Source of the DNA: Cryptomeria japonica
Taxonomy: Eukaryota; Streptophyta; Pinopsida; Cupressales; Cupressaceae
DNA length: 64,000 bases
Direction of reading: 5' to 3'
NCBI RefSeq assembly: GCF_030272615.1
Contig: NC_081409.1
Location: 18,664,260 to 18,728,259, forward strand
Shown: positions 11,447 to 21,445 of the stretch, piece by piece
Layout: each line of letters opens with the position of its first letter
Numbering within the stretch: the stretch's first letter is position 1
Notes under the pieces: model-generated
Databases searched by the model: none
Told to the model about the DNA's origin: nothing
The model's input: only the letters and a program-made list of their open reading frames with translations
Program-made: the position numbers and the translations under genes

Positions 11447-12760
11447 CCCCCATTAGTTTCATTGTGTTGAAAATATGGGTCCCTCTTTTGCTTTCTGTTG
11501 CCTTGATTTTAGTTTTGTCACTTTTACCTTGGAACCCCGGAGTCTCGAGGTCTCTTTCTTTTTGTTTGTTTTTGCCAACCTCGGGACCCCAGAACCCCGT
11601 AGTCCTAAGGTCAGTCTCTTTTGTTTGTTGGTGCACAACCCCAGATCCTCAAAGTTTCGAGGTTGTGCCTTGTCTTTTTCTTTTTTGTTGAAGTCCTGAG
11701 TTCTTCGCGTGTCGTTTTATCTACCTTGGAAGCCTGGAGTCTTGATGTATGTTTTGTTTTGTCCACCTCGGAACCCTAGAACCCCGGAGTCCCGAGGTCG
11801 TCAGTTTGTTTGCATGTTTTTAATGCACCCTGGAACCTTGACGTTCCAAGGTGGGTTTTCGGTCTTTGTTTTGCTCCGACCCTGAAACTTTGGAACCTCG
11901 GAGTCCCGAGGTCCTATTTAAGGCGTTCATACGAATGAGGTTCGGGAGGTATAAATAGGAAGAATGAACTTTTCAAAGCTCATTTGTGCATTCAACTTTC
12001 CGGAGCTCTTGCCTTTGACCTCCTGACTTCACGCCTTTGTCCTTCCGAGTTCCTTTCGTGTTCTTGGGCGATTTTCCTCACTAGGTTGGTGATTTTCTTT
12101 CCTTTCTTGTTGTTTTGTAGCTCAGATCTTGTGTTTTTTATGTTTTTCATATTTTTCTTTTTTGATTTTTGTCTCATTTTTTTTAGTTTTGCGCATGCCC
12201 TAGTTTTTCACCCCGGACCCCTAGAGTTTCGGGTTAGGTTGTTCTTCCCATCGACCCCGAAACCCCGGACCCCCAGATTCTCGAGGTCGATCTTGTTCCT
12301 TATGCATGTTTACATCCCAGAACCCTGGAACCTCAGAGTTCCAAGGTCCGTCCCTTTTTGAGTCCACTATGTTTACATCCCGGAACCTCGGATCTCCGGA
12401 GTTCCGGAATGTCTCTTTGGTGTCCTATTGATCTACCTTGGGACCCCGGAACCCCGAAGTCCTGAAGTTAACCTCATATCTCAAGCCCAGAACCCCGGAA
12501 CCTTGGAGTTCCAGACCCTTTTGAAATATATCAAGCCTTGAACCCCGGAGTTTTGGACTTCATCCAGTTTACCCATCTTGGAACCTCGGGACCTCGGAGT
12601 TCCGAACTTTATGTTTTAAATCCTAGCTACCTCGGAACCCTGAAGTTCCAAGGTCATTTGTCTTAAAAAGGAGTTATCTACCCCGGAGTCCCGAGATGGA
12701 TGAAGCTTTTAATGTTTTTATACAATGGATTGATTTTTGGGTCTTTCTTGCAGATTGAAG
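11447..12760 (+). repeat. GC-rich palindrome array with embedded TATA box (LTR/leader-like)
   Basis: About 17 diverged copies of a module built on CCTCGGAGTCCCGAGG occur at roughly 45-65 bp spacing in two blocks, 11530-11900 and 12220-12700. The copy near 11896 is a perfect inverted repeat (CCTCGG, AGTC, CCGAGG). A TATA box (11950-11957) lies between the blocks and a splice-acceptor-like TTTCTTGCAG ends near 12752. This looks like the promoter/leader of an LTR element rather than coding DNA; the open frames here are by-products of the repeats. Confidence 0.6.
11950..11957 (+). promoter_or_regulatory. TATA box
   Basis: TATAAATA within GGAGGTATAAATAGGAAG, sited between the two halves of the palindrome array. 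A start site about 30 bp downstream would put the second half of the array in a transcribed leader. Confidence 0.5.
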
Positions 12761-12767
12761 CGATTAG

Positions 12768-13160
12768 ATGGACCCAACTTCCAGCAAGAGAGGCAAAGAG
12801 ATAGACAAACTTCCTGTAACAATGAAGTACTAGTACCAGGGGCAAGTCTATGTATCAAAATTGGATGATTAGATTAAATGGGTTACAGACACTGAGATAG
12901 GGCACATTGAAATTGAAGATATCAAAGTCCAATTAGAGAGGCCAAGAATGTTGGCCCCATTGAGGAGAATCAAAAGATCAGGCCTAGTGGAGGCTACTAT
13001 CTTCCCACAATCGGTACAGGTCGTTGAATTTATCATGACAATCGCTCAGTTTTATGATCCTGATACCACTCCTTTGAGTTCGTTAAGAAATGTCATTAGT
13101 GTCAGCAACATAGAAATTTGATCCATTCTCCCACCCAAGAACTTCAATCTCAAGCAACAT
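12768..13160 (+). pseudogene. Short degenerate ORF, gag- or extra-ORF-like
   Basis: From an ATG at 12768 the plus strand reads MDPTSSKRGKEIDKLP and continues with two stops through phrases such as RPRMLAPLRRIKRSG. It follows a pyrimidine-rich acceptor-like TTTCTTGCAG. I do not recognise the family. It probably belongs to the element whose integrase follows, with the intervening pol deleted. Confidence 0.3.
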
Positions 13161-13163
13161 CTT

Positions 13164-14037
13164 GGCCCTTTTCTACATGGGGTTTGGATCTCATTGGTAA
13201 AGTATCTCCTCCCTCATCTCGAGGACATACTCATCATAACCGCTACTGATTACTTTACGAAGTGGGTAGAAGCACTTCATCTTCAATCTACTACCACCGA
13301 AGTAATATGTCAATTCATCTTAGATAACATCATTTCCCGATTTGGAATACCTTTCACTTTGGTTTCGGATAATGGAACATAATTAAAAAACAAAGACGTG
13401 AATAAATTTCTCGAGAAATATCATATTCAACATCGATTTTCTACACCCTATTATCCTCAATCAAATGGTCAATCTAAATCTTCAAATAAAATAATCGAAC
13501 AAATTCTTCATAAGACTATGAACAAGCATGGTAAGGATTGGCACACTCAGTTAATCTATGCTCTTTGGGCTTATCGAGTGAGCGTACATATTGATATGGG
13601 TTCTACTCCTTGTAATCTTGTTTATGGTGTTGATGCTATTATGCCTTTGGAGTTAGAAATTCCATCTTTAAGAGTTTCTCTTAAGGGTATAATGGATGAT
13701 GATTCCTATAGAGAACAAAGGCTCCGACAACTTGAGATGCTTGACAAACAACACATAAACACTCTTGATCATATTCAAGCATATCATAAAAACTCTACAA
13801 CGAAGCTACAATGATAAAGTCATTCAACATTCCTTCTCAGTAGGTGATTTAATAATTTATGGGAATCAACGCAACGTGAGTGCCTTACCTGAGGAAAAAG
13901 GAAAATTCAGTCCTAATTGGATTGGACCATACATCGTTGTCGAAATCTATGGATTAGGTGCTTACAAGATAACAGATATGAAAGGTACACCTCTCAAAGA
14001 ACCTAATAATGCTATGCACCTTCGTAGATACTATGCC

Positions 14038-14040
<3 letters not shown>
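13164..14040 (+). pseudogene. Ty3/gypsy integrase C-terminal half, decayed
   Basis: Integrase core motifs are TWGLDLIG (first Asp, frameshifted), ATDYFTKWVEA, FTLVSDNGT (second Asp) and YYPQSNGQSKSSNK, where the catalytic Glu expected after NGQ-x is Lys. The C-terminal part continues through LVYGVDAIMPLELEIPS to FSPNWIGPYIVVEIYG and LKEPNNAMHLRRYYA, ending with TAA at 14038-14040. A frameshift near 13800 and a stop after SDNGT disrupt it. The end of pol is followed at once by a CT microsatellite and, further on, an antisense PMD gene. Confidence 0.8.

Positions 14041-14073
<33 letters not shown>
14041..14073. repeat. (CT)n microsatellite
   Basis: An uninterrupted CT run of about 33 bp directly after the integrase stop codon. 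Confidence 0.95.
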
Positions 14074-14079
<6 letters not shown>

Positions 14080-14519
14080 TCTTTCTTCAAATTAGATAAT
14101 ATGTTAGCATATCTTTATTAAATTATGTAGTATTAAATGGTATTGTATTGTTTAGTCTACATTGCTTCATTCTTGACAAGCATGTTTCTTCACTTTATGG
14201 TTTGTCTTGGATACATTTATGTAAATTGTAATAGATTTACATTTTATATGTGCTAGCATGTTATAAAATTTTGTATGTGTTAAGTAGGATTATATCATGT
14301 TGTGTTTAATTAGAGTTAATTAAATCACATTAGTCATATAGTTCTTAAACTTAACATATTTTCTTCTACATCACCAAGGTAGTATTTAATTAAATACTTA
14401 GTTATTTAATTAAATCACACGTGTATTAATTTAATCATGAAGCATTGAGAAACCAATGACATGGAAATTAAATTAGACATACATGTTCATTACCAAATAT
14501 GTTACTTTTAATCAAAGCA

Positions 14520-14550
<31 letters not shown>

Positions 14551-14609
14551 TGTAACAACATATACATCACTATATATCAAAAAGTGACCCATACTACAAC
14601 ATAATTATC
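14074..14609. other. Spacer between pol and antisense PMD gene; (TA)n run
   Basis: AT-rich sequence without a credible gene. A (TA)n microsatellite occupies about 14520-14547. The AT-richness and TTAATTAA words resemble an LTR-element 3' untranslated region. Confidence 0.6.
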
Positions 14610-16069
14610 TCCTATCTCTAGGGCTAGTAGCTGGAGGCTGGTGACTGCTCGTCCCCTCCTGATCTGGTCGTGGGGGTGAACCCATGGGTGTGTATCGTGA
14701 AGAGGAACGTGAGTGACTTCGTGAGGAGCTCCTACGCTCCCTATCCATCATGATCCTGCGATACACGGTTGCCTTTGCTTGTGTCGTTGCTAGATCATGC
14801 TCTGTCTGCTAAAATTTCTCTAACAAACTATTCTCCCTCTTTCGCCTAACCTCTATCTCCACCCAGAAGGGACTGAACAGGTCTTCATGCCGCCCAACAC
14901 TCCTCTGAGGTCTATGTACTATCTGTGAGGAGCTAGGAATGTGTGCAGTGGTGATGATATCTGTCACTATATTCTGGATGAGGGAGTGCCACTCCTAAAC
15001 GCCAACTGCAGAGATGAGAAGAGGTTTTTCATCAGCAACATTCTATATCATCAAATCCAAATAATTAAATGCATAAATTAAGCAATCATACAACACCTTA
15101 CATGGATCTCCCTCCCGCTAGTATGAGTCATGAAAAGAGGTCGCCTGTGACTGGGAACCATTGGGCTCTCCACGCTCACAATGTCTTTGTATAATAGGTA
15201 CAGGATGACGGGGACTAGAATCAGGACCCCTTATACGCCCCTTCTCTCGGGTTGGTAAGATCGGCGGATCTAGGGCTATGGTGTCATCTATGAAGTGATG
15301 CGGAACTGCATCTGACTCATCCTCCTCATCCTCCTCTCCATCCTCCTCATAATCTCCATCCTAATCTCCCTCTCTTGCATCAGGATCATCTCTATCTCCA
15401 CCAACATCATATTGTCCTGCATCATTCTGTTGATCATCTGTGTCTGCCTCACCCAAGTCCTTGGATGTATCAGAATCATCCTCACCACTCGCATGTCTCC
15501 ATGGTCCAGGGTTCCCTCTAGGGAAGTTTGAAGGAAAAATGGCTCCAGGGTATACCCTACCCCACCATGTGACGTACCGTCGGTGTGTGCCCACATTATC
15601 AGTATAGTCGACTGCGACATCCCAATCCAACCTATCTGAATCCATCATATCAATCTCATCACTGGTCAGCCTCAAAATAGCTCCTAGCCTAGGGGTCACT
15701 CATGAGTGCCAGATATAAATGGGCATGTCTGCAGGGACACACTGCTCAAACCCAAACTGCTGCCAAACTCGATTGAAGTAGAATGGGACTACAATGTGGC
15801 TATGTTGTCCCTCCAGAAGACAGTTTCTTTGCATGAAAACCAATTTCCTACGCATACTTGCCCACATGTGCGTCTTGAGGTAGGGCCTTCATGTGATCAC
15901 ATCTGTTGTCAATCTATCAAAGGTCGCTATTATAAAGCAATTCTCCAAACCACCACTCACGGGTAAGGGGATACATGAACACCCTAGGTTGCTCTAGAAC
16001 TAAATCAATGGGAACCCCAGCTGGTCTAGTGCATGTGATGTGCTCAAGTATCCATACCTGTAGAAGTGT
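14610..16069 (-). pseudogene. Plant mobile domain (PMD-like) protein, C-terminal part
   Basis: Minus-strand reading continues the PMD protein whose N-terminal part is at 23834-24800; the two were split by an LTR retrotransposon. It includes a conserved-looking block (LVFMQRN, VVPFYFNRVWQQFGFEQ), then LDWDVAVDYTDNVGTHRRYVTWW, an acidic tract (GEDDSDTSKD...EEDGEEDEEDESD) and a basic Arg/Ser-rich tail (RRSSSRSHSRSSSRYT). A likely intron lies near 15043-15105 (donor GTAAGG, acceptor ATATAG). Several stops and the 7.75 kb insertion make it a pseudogene. PMD (aminotransferase-like) families occur both as host genes and inside transposons; its antisense placement after integrase favours the latter. 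Confidence 0.65.
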
Positions 16070-16074
16070 GCAGG
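16070..16074. repeat. Target-site duplication GCAGG (left copy)
   Basis: GCAGG immediately precedes the TG of the left LTR and recurs at 23829-23833 immediately after the CA of the right LTR. Confidence 0.9.
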
Positions 16075-17275
16075 TGTAAAGCGGAAAATCGCAATCGAAC
16101 CCTAGTTGCTCTCCCCTCTTCCAACTCCAAGGAGAGAGAAGGGAGGTCGCTAGGGTTGATGGTTTTCACTTAAAGGAGAGACTTTACATTCAAAAGAGGG
16201 GTTGAAACCCACAAGATCCAATCTCACACAATGCAAGATTGGATGCTAAATGGGTTTCAAGGGTTAAGACAGCAAGGCTACCCTCTTTTGTAAAGAATGT
16301 TGATAGAAGAATTAAGCTAGGAATGCATAGAAAGTGACAAAGATTCGCTTATAAACTGAGATAGGGATATAGGATGAAGCTGCGGACCTGGAATTAGCAG
16401 TAAAATGTCGATACGGCGCTATCCTGCAAATTTGAGCAAAAGTTGTCGGGACGATGGCGCCCAGCGCCACGGTCCTCCGAAAAATCCGCGAAACGAAGGG
16501 GGATCTGTTCGTCTCTGCACAAGGATTCCAGATCTTCAATTTCAGCCGCGTACCTGCAACCTACACACAGAAAAGCGAAGACGATTGGGGGGTTAGGGAT
16601 TAGGGGTTTGCCTTTAGGTCAAACCCCGGTTTTGGAATTAACCAAGAAATGAGAAATGCTGTAAATGTAATGTAAAACAAGTACTAATACCTTGTTGTAA
16701 GGATGTTTGTATCCTTATGTGCGAAGGTATAGATGTTGTTGTTTGTTGTATGTTGTATGTTGTAGCATGTAATGTGTTGTAAATGATCTCCTCTTCAATG
16801 GTTGAATCCTTGCCTTGAATGCAACACTTAGCCTTGAATGGAGACTTGAAATGATCAATTACTTGAAGGAATGCTTGAATGCTTGAATGCTTGAGTATAG
16901 TTTCCACGCTTTTTCCATCATGTCGAATGAAAGAGGAAAATGTAGTTTATATACTTGTCAATTAGGGCTGATAGACTGATTTTCCCGACCTTAGGCCGAC
17001 CAGGAAAGATAATTTTCCAATTTGCAAACATAAAGACCCGAAGTCCAAAAGAGACCGGGCCCAAAATAGGACCCAGGGACCAGGGCGCTGGGCGCTCTGG
17101 TCCCACCTCCCGGGACAGCAGGGTGCAAAGGAGGTTCAGGCCAGGGTGCAAGAAAATGTTGTTTTTGGTGTCGTGAGCAAGTTTCGGGGTCTCCATTCAG
17201 GTTCAGTGTTGCGTCGCCATCATGAAGACCCAAATGCGGTCGAAATTGCAAGTGTCGCAATTTTAGGACGCTACA
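16075..17275 (-). repeat. 3' LTR of the non-autonomous element
   Basis: 1,201 bp, starting TGTAGCGTCC in element orientation and ending GCTTTACA. It contains two GC-rich palindromic words, around 16457-16484 (GGGACGATGGCGCCCAGCG...) and 17067-17110 (GGACCAGGGCGCTGGGCGCT...), that resemble motifs in other LTRs of this window. Small open frames inside the LTR occur identically in both copies and are not supported as genes. Confidence 0.92.
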
Positions 17276-17290
17276 TTTAGCCCCCACTTT
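17276..17290 (-). promoter_or_regulatory. Polypurine tract
   Basis: Minus-strand AAAGTGGGGGCTAAA abuts the LTR start TGTAGCGTC. It closely matches the tract at 48774-48788 (AAAATGGGAGCTAAA before TGTAGCATC), suggesting related replication machinery. Confidence 0.8.
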
Positions 17291-18019
17291 AGCGGGAGTA
17301 TAAGCGTACACTCATACTTCCGGTAAAGTACAAGGAAACAACATTGAAAAACTTTCACCACGTCAAGGAGGCAAGATACACCAAGCCCCCAGTGGACTAA
17401 GGATCTTACGACTTCGATTGACAAAGTAAAAGGGAAGATCACGAGGGAGAACCATGACTGTCAGTAGTAAGGTTCCCTCACTATGAGTCATGCAAGAAAG
17501 ATATCAAAAATTTTCAAGGCAAAGCTAAATTTGTCAAGAAATTTTCAAGTATCTTGAAAAGATATGAACGGGATGTATGCCCCCCTACGTTAAAGCGATC
17601 GCACACGCCTCAACGGGGGTGATTGTTTTAACGTAGTGATACACATAAGAAATGAGAAAGGAAAGGAGCACGTTATCGCAAGGATTTAGCCCCCAAGTGT
17701 GAGATAAACCCAAGGATAATAGACACAAAACACAAAGCACGAGGTGACTTCGCTTTCCTCGGGGTCAGTATGTTGTATGATAATTCATGTATATCATATG
17801 TATGTATGCATAATTGTTCTTCATTCCTCAATCAAGGAAGGTCACCTAGAAGAAGGGAACACATGTGTCTTTTGAGTCAACATGAGAGAGATCGAGAGAT
17901 CTCAATGCTTTGCATCGTCCTCAAGTAGACAACACTAAGGACAACAAATAGAAGAATGAGAATAACATATAGAAGAAGTAACACAAGAGAGGAGGAGAGA
18001 ATCTGCTATGCTAATGTAA
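17291..18019 (-). other. 3' untranslated interior of the non-autonomous element
   Basis: Between the Gag-like stop codon and the polypurine tract. No open frame resembles pol. It looks like ordinary low-information 3' UTR. Confidence 0.6.
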
Positions 18020-21000
18020 CTAGTCTAGCACGTCATCTACCCCCCGATCTTGCTGATCAATGTTTCGGGAAGGCAGGGAACACGCTAGAGGAGGAACATT
18101 CAACACAGCAGATGGAGCTATCACAAGATCCAAACAAGGGCTATGTTCATGTTCCAAGCCACGCTGTTCTTGTCTAGGAGCTAGGATAAGTGCTTTAGAA
18201 AATTCATTAGATAAATGGTTATCAATATCAACAAGTTCATATTCACTATTAGAAGCAAGAGAAGTAACATTTTCATCATGAATAACATTTTCATCTATAG
18301 CATCATCAAGATTTATAAAAATAGGGTCTTTAATTCGCACAGGATCAAGACCATCATGCATCTTATGTTTTGGAGATTTTGGAGAAAATGGAATAATGCT
18401 TGTTGAAGGTGATTTTGGAGATTGCAAAGTTTGAGAAGCAGCTGCTTGAGCCCTAAGACGACGCTTTCGTCGGCGTTCACGTGCAGAACGATTTCGTCTA
18501 GTCTTAGTAGGAAGTTGAGAAGATTGAGGAGGAGGAATGTTCTCATCCTTATCACTTGGGTGTTTAGGTTGTGGTCTCTTAGGTTGAACAATAGGAGAAG
18601 AGGAAGGTCTCTTCTCTCTATAAAAGGAAGGAGGAGGAACTGCTCCATATAAGGGAGGAATATTTGGTTTTGGAAGGAGACCAAGTCCATCATGACGAGG
18701 AGGGATAGGTCTACTCTTAGGAAGTTTATTAGATATAGGCATAGTCACATCCATAGGAATGGGTTGGGAATCTTCTTGAGGAAAGACATTAGTTTTATCT
18801 TTCAAAGGAAGAACTTCCTTCTCAAGAATGATAGGAATATCAAGTTTGGGTGTTCTAGGTTCACTTAGAGATAGGATCATATATGTTTTCCACTTTTGAT
18901 AAGATTTGAAAAGATGATCACTTCGCGGAGGAAGAGATTGGAATTGTTTAGGCGAAAAGTAATCAATAGGAATGCTAGAAGTTCTTTCAGCTGGTTTAAA
19001 GAGACTATGATTGACAGTAACAATTTCACCATTATGGGGAAATTTCAAACACTTGTGAATAGGAGAAGCAATAGCTTTCATGGAAGATAGCCAAGGATAG
19101 CCAAGCTTCACACGAAATTGTTCGGATGAAGGAATAATAGCAAAGTTCACATCAAGGGACCTGTTATGGACCTCAATAGGTAATGTAATAGAACCAATTG
19201 CAGGAGAAGAAAATGCATCAAATAATTTCACAATCACATCTGTTTTGTTATAAATCACTTGATTCAATTGCAAAGTAAAAAGAAATTCTTCAGTAATAAC
19301 ATTAACCATGCACGAAGGATCAATAAGCACTCCACAGCAAGGTGTATTCTTGACTTTTGCAACTATGTATAAAGGACCATCAGGTGCCCTAATGGTTTCA
19401 CTGGAATCAAATGTGATGGAAGGTTCTTTAGGGTTTTCTTGCTGCTCTACAAAGTTAATCACATTCGGAGTTATAGACACAAGATCATCAGGTGAGACAG
19501 AGGAATCAGTAGTATCAATCGCATTAGAGGTATGAGAAGGTAATGGATCAGTAAAAATTTGAAGATTTTGGTTAGGAGGAGCTACAGATTTGTTGCCTTT
19601 ATCATTCACTCCAGAAACAAAGATAGTATTATTATCAATCAAATCTTGAATTTTACCCTTTAAAGAAAAACATTTTTCAGTATCATGCCCAGGATGACGA
19701 TGAAATTGACAAAAAGCTTTGTTATCAAAATAAGGTGAAGTAATCTTTGCAGGATCAATTTGCCTTATAGGAGGAAGAGTAAGCACATTTTGTTCCAATA
19801 ACTTATTCATAATACTATGCAATGATTCATTCAAAGGAGTAAACTTTCTTTCTCTCTTGAAAAACTTAGAAATAGGAGACACACCTGATGCTGCATTCAC
19901 ATTGTTGTTGATGATGTTTTCATTGAATTTAATGGACTCTATGTTCGGTTTAAACTTTCCAAATGGTTGTTGACTGCTATCACCCTTATCACTCGGAGCC
20001 ATAGGATGTGATTGTTCCATTTGACTCACAGTCAGTTGATAATTGTGAAGAGTCGCACACAACTGTTGGAAAGAAGTAAACTCAGAAAACAGAAGTTTGT
20101 CTCGAATATCTTTTTGTAAATTAGAAATAAAGATTCTTTGAATATCATTGTCAGGCACTGGAAAAGAAATTTGAGCATACAAATGCTTATATCTACCAAT
20201 GAAATCAGTCACTTTTTCTTTAACACCTTGTTTACAATGCATTAAATCAATCAAAGTAACTTTAGGACTTATATTGTTTTGAAATTGTTGAATGAAAGCA
20301 TTTGCAAGTTGTTCGAAAGAAGTAATAGAATAAGAAGGCAATGAGCAATACCATTGTAGGGCTTTGTCTCTTAATGTTCTAGTGAACAGTTTTGCAAGCA
20401 ACTTTTGGTCATAAGCAAAATCAGTACATATTGTTTGAAAAGTCTTAACATGTGTTAGAGGATCACCTTTACCATTATAAAGCTCCAAATGCGGGATTTC
20501 AACATGTTTAGGAGGGATAGCTCGAACAATGTCAAGAGAAAGTGGGCTCGCAACATCAAATGTGGGCACACTAAACTTAGATTGATTCATAGAGGCAATT
20601 TGTTGCTGTAAAGAAGAGACAGTTTGTGCAAGATTGTTAATGGTCGCTTCAGTCGAAGAATTCATATTAGACGTGTTAGATTGTGATGGAGGTGTTATGT
20701 TATTGAAAGAAGGTAGAGAGTATGGTGGTGGGACACTATGATAGTTAGTCATAGGAGATGATTGGAAAGGAGGAACACTACAAGGAGGAATGGAATGGTT
20801 AAACAAATTGCCCCCTTGCGTCATGTTCATTTGTGGAGATATAATAGGAACACTCATTGAAGGAATGAATGAAGAAGTCGGATTGAATGAAGGAAGAGGG
20901 TTAATTGAAGAAGAGGGATTGCCCCCATGACTAGTGATCATAGGCGGAATGTCTTGTATTGAAGTAGCCATTATGTTTGATGTAAAGGTAGGTACGCTAG

Positions 21001-21445
21001 CAATAGAAGTCATCAAAGGAATAGAATGATTGACTTGAGTAGGAGGTTGTGTATAACCCAAATTTTCAACACAACTCTTCATAGGCATCACATTCGAATC
21101 CACAATGTGTGCAATACCACGCAAAATATCAATTCCATTCTTATCACTTTGAAGCATACGTTTTAGACCCTCAATTAAAGGAAGAGCTTGACTATCAGGG
21201 TATTCTTGAGACATCCATTGTCGAAAATCGTCAAATTGGTTATCCAATTTCGAAAGTTGTTCTTCAGAAACCTCATGGAGAGCTTCTTCATCATTAGGAG
21301 GATTAGAGGAATTACCCATGTCCTCGTTAAAAAGGCTATTCAAATTAGGTTCCATCTCCTCGGTAATTAAACCTCGGAAAGACTTAATTCTACGGCTTCG
21401 TCTAACGGGAATAGTGTAAGTAGGGCTTATTGTTGTAAAACTCAT
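18020..21445 (-). CDS. Gag plus protease-like polyprotein (1,141 aa), no pol
   Basis: A single intact frame. Residues 1-300 are Pro/Ser/Asn-rich. A retrotransposon Gag capsid core spans roughly 310-470 (ELYNGKGDPLTHVKTF, LRDKALQWYCSLP, LANAFIQQFQ). A knuckle of C-x2-H-x4-H-x4-C spacing, CQFHRHPGHDTEKC, is near residue 580. A retropepsin-like segment near 700-790 reads GVLIDPSCMVNVI, with Pro and Ser where the active-site D-S/T-G is expected, so proteolysis is doubtful. A strongly basic tract (RRNRSARERRRKRRLRAQ) near 990 precedes the C-terminus. The frame ends without RT, RNase H or integrase. The intact Gag suggests selection to form particles while relying on enzymes from relatives. The ATG at 21445 is the first in frame. 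Confidence 0.88.
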   Translation of the reverse strand: MSFTTISPTYTIPVRRSRRIKSFRGLITEEMEPNLNSLFNEDMGNSSNPPNDEEALHEVSEEQLSKLDNQFDDFRQWMSQEYPDSQALPLIEGLKRMLQSDKNGIDILRGIAHIVDSNVMPMKSCVENLGYTQPPTQVNHSIPLMTSIASVPTFTSNIMATSIQDIPPMITSHGGNPSSSINPLPSFNPTSSFIPSMSVPIISPQMNMTQGGNLFNHSIPPCSVPPFQSSPMTNYHSVPPPYSLPSFNNITPPSQSNTSNMNSSTEATINNLAQTVSSLQQQIASMNQSKFSVPTFDVASPLSLDIVRAIPPKHVEIPHLELYNGKGDPLTHVKTFQTICTDFAYDQKLLAKLFTRTLRDKALQWYCSLPSYSITSFEQLANAFIQQFQNNISPKVTLIDLMHCKQGVKEKVTDFIGRYKHLYAQISFPVPDNDIQRIFISNLQKDIRDKLLFSEFTSFQQLCATLHNYQLTVSQMEQSHPMAPSDKGDSSQQPFGKFKPNIESIKFNENIINNNVNAASGVSPISKFFKRERKFTPLNESLHSIMNKLLEQNVLTLPPIRQIDPAKITSPYFDNKAFCQFHRHPGHDTEKCFSLKGKIQDLIDNNTIFVSGVNDKGNKSVAPPNQNLQIFTDPLPSHTSNAIDTTDSSVSPDDLVSITPNVINFVEQQENPKEPSITFDSSETIRAPDGPLYIVAKVKNTPCCGVLIDPSCMVNVITEEFLFTLQLNQVIYNKTDVIVKLFDAFSSPAIGSITLPIEVHNRSLDVNFAIIPSSEQFRVKLGYPWLSSMKAIASPIHKCLKFPHNGEIVTVNHSLFKPAERTSSIPIDYFSPKQFQSLPPRSDHLFKSYQKWKTYMILSLSEPRTPKLDIPIILEKEVLPLKDKTNVFPQEDSQPIPMDVTMPISNKLPKSRPIPPRHDGLGLLPKPNIPPLYGAVPPPSFYREKRPSSSPIVQPKRPQPKHPSDKDENIPPPQSSQLPTKTRRNRSARERRRKRRLRAQAAASQTLQSPKSPSTSIIPFSPKSPKHKMHDGLDPVRIKDPIFINLDDAIDENVIHDENVTSLASNSEYELVDIDNHLSNEFSKALILAPRQEQRGLEHEHSPCLDLVIAPSAVLNVPPLACSLPSRNIDQQDRGVDDVLD

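Noticed and set aside
11464-12361. Pro/Ser/Phe-rich plus-strand ORFs
   Set aside because: By-products of the CCCCGGAGT palindrome repeats and T-rich spacer, not protein-like.
16312-17311. Small ORFs within the 1.2 kb LTRs
   Set aside because: They overlap on both strands, show no conserved motif, and are duplicated only because the LTR is.
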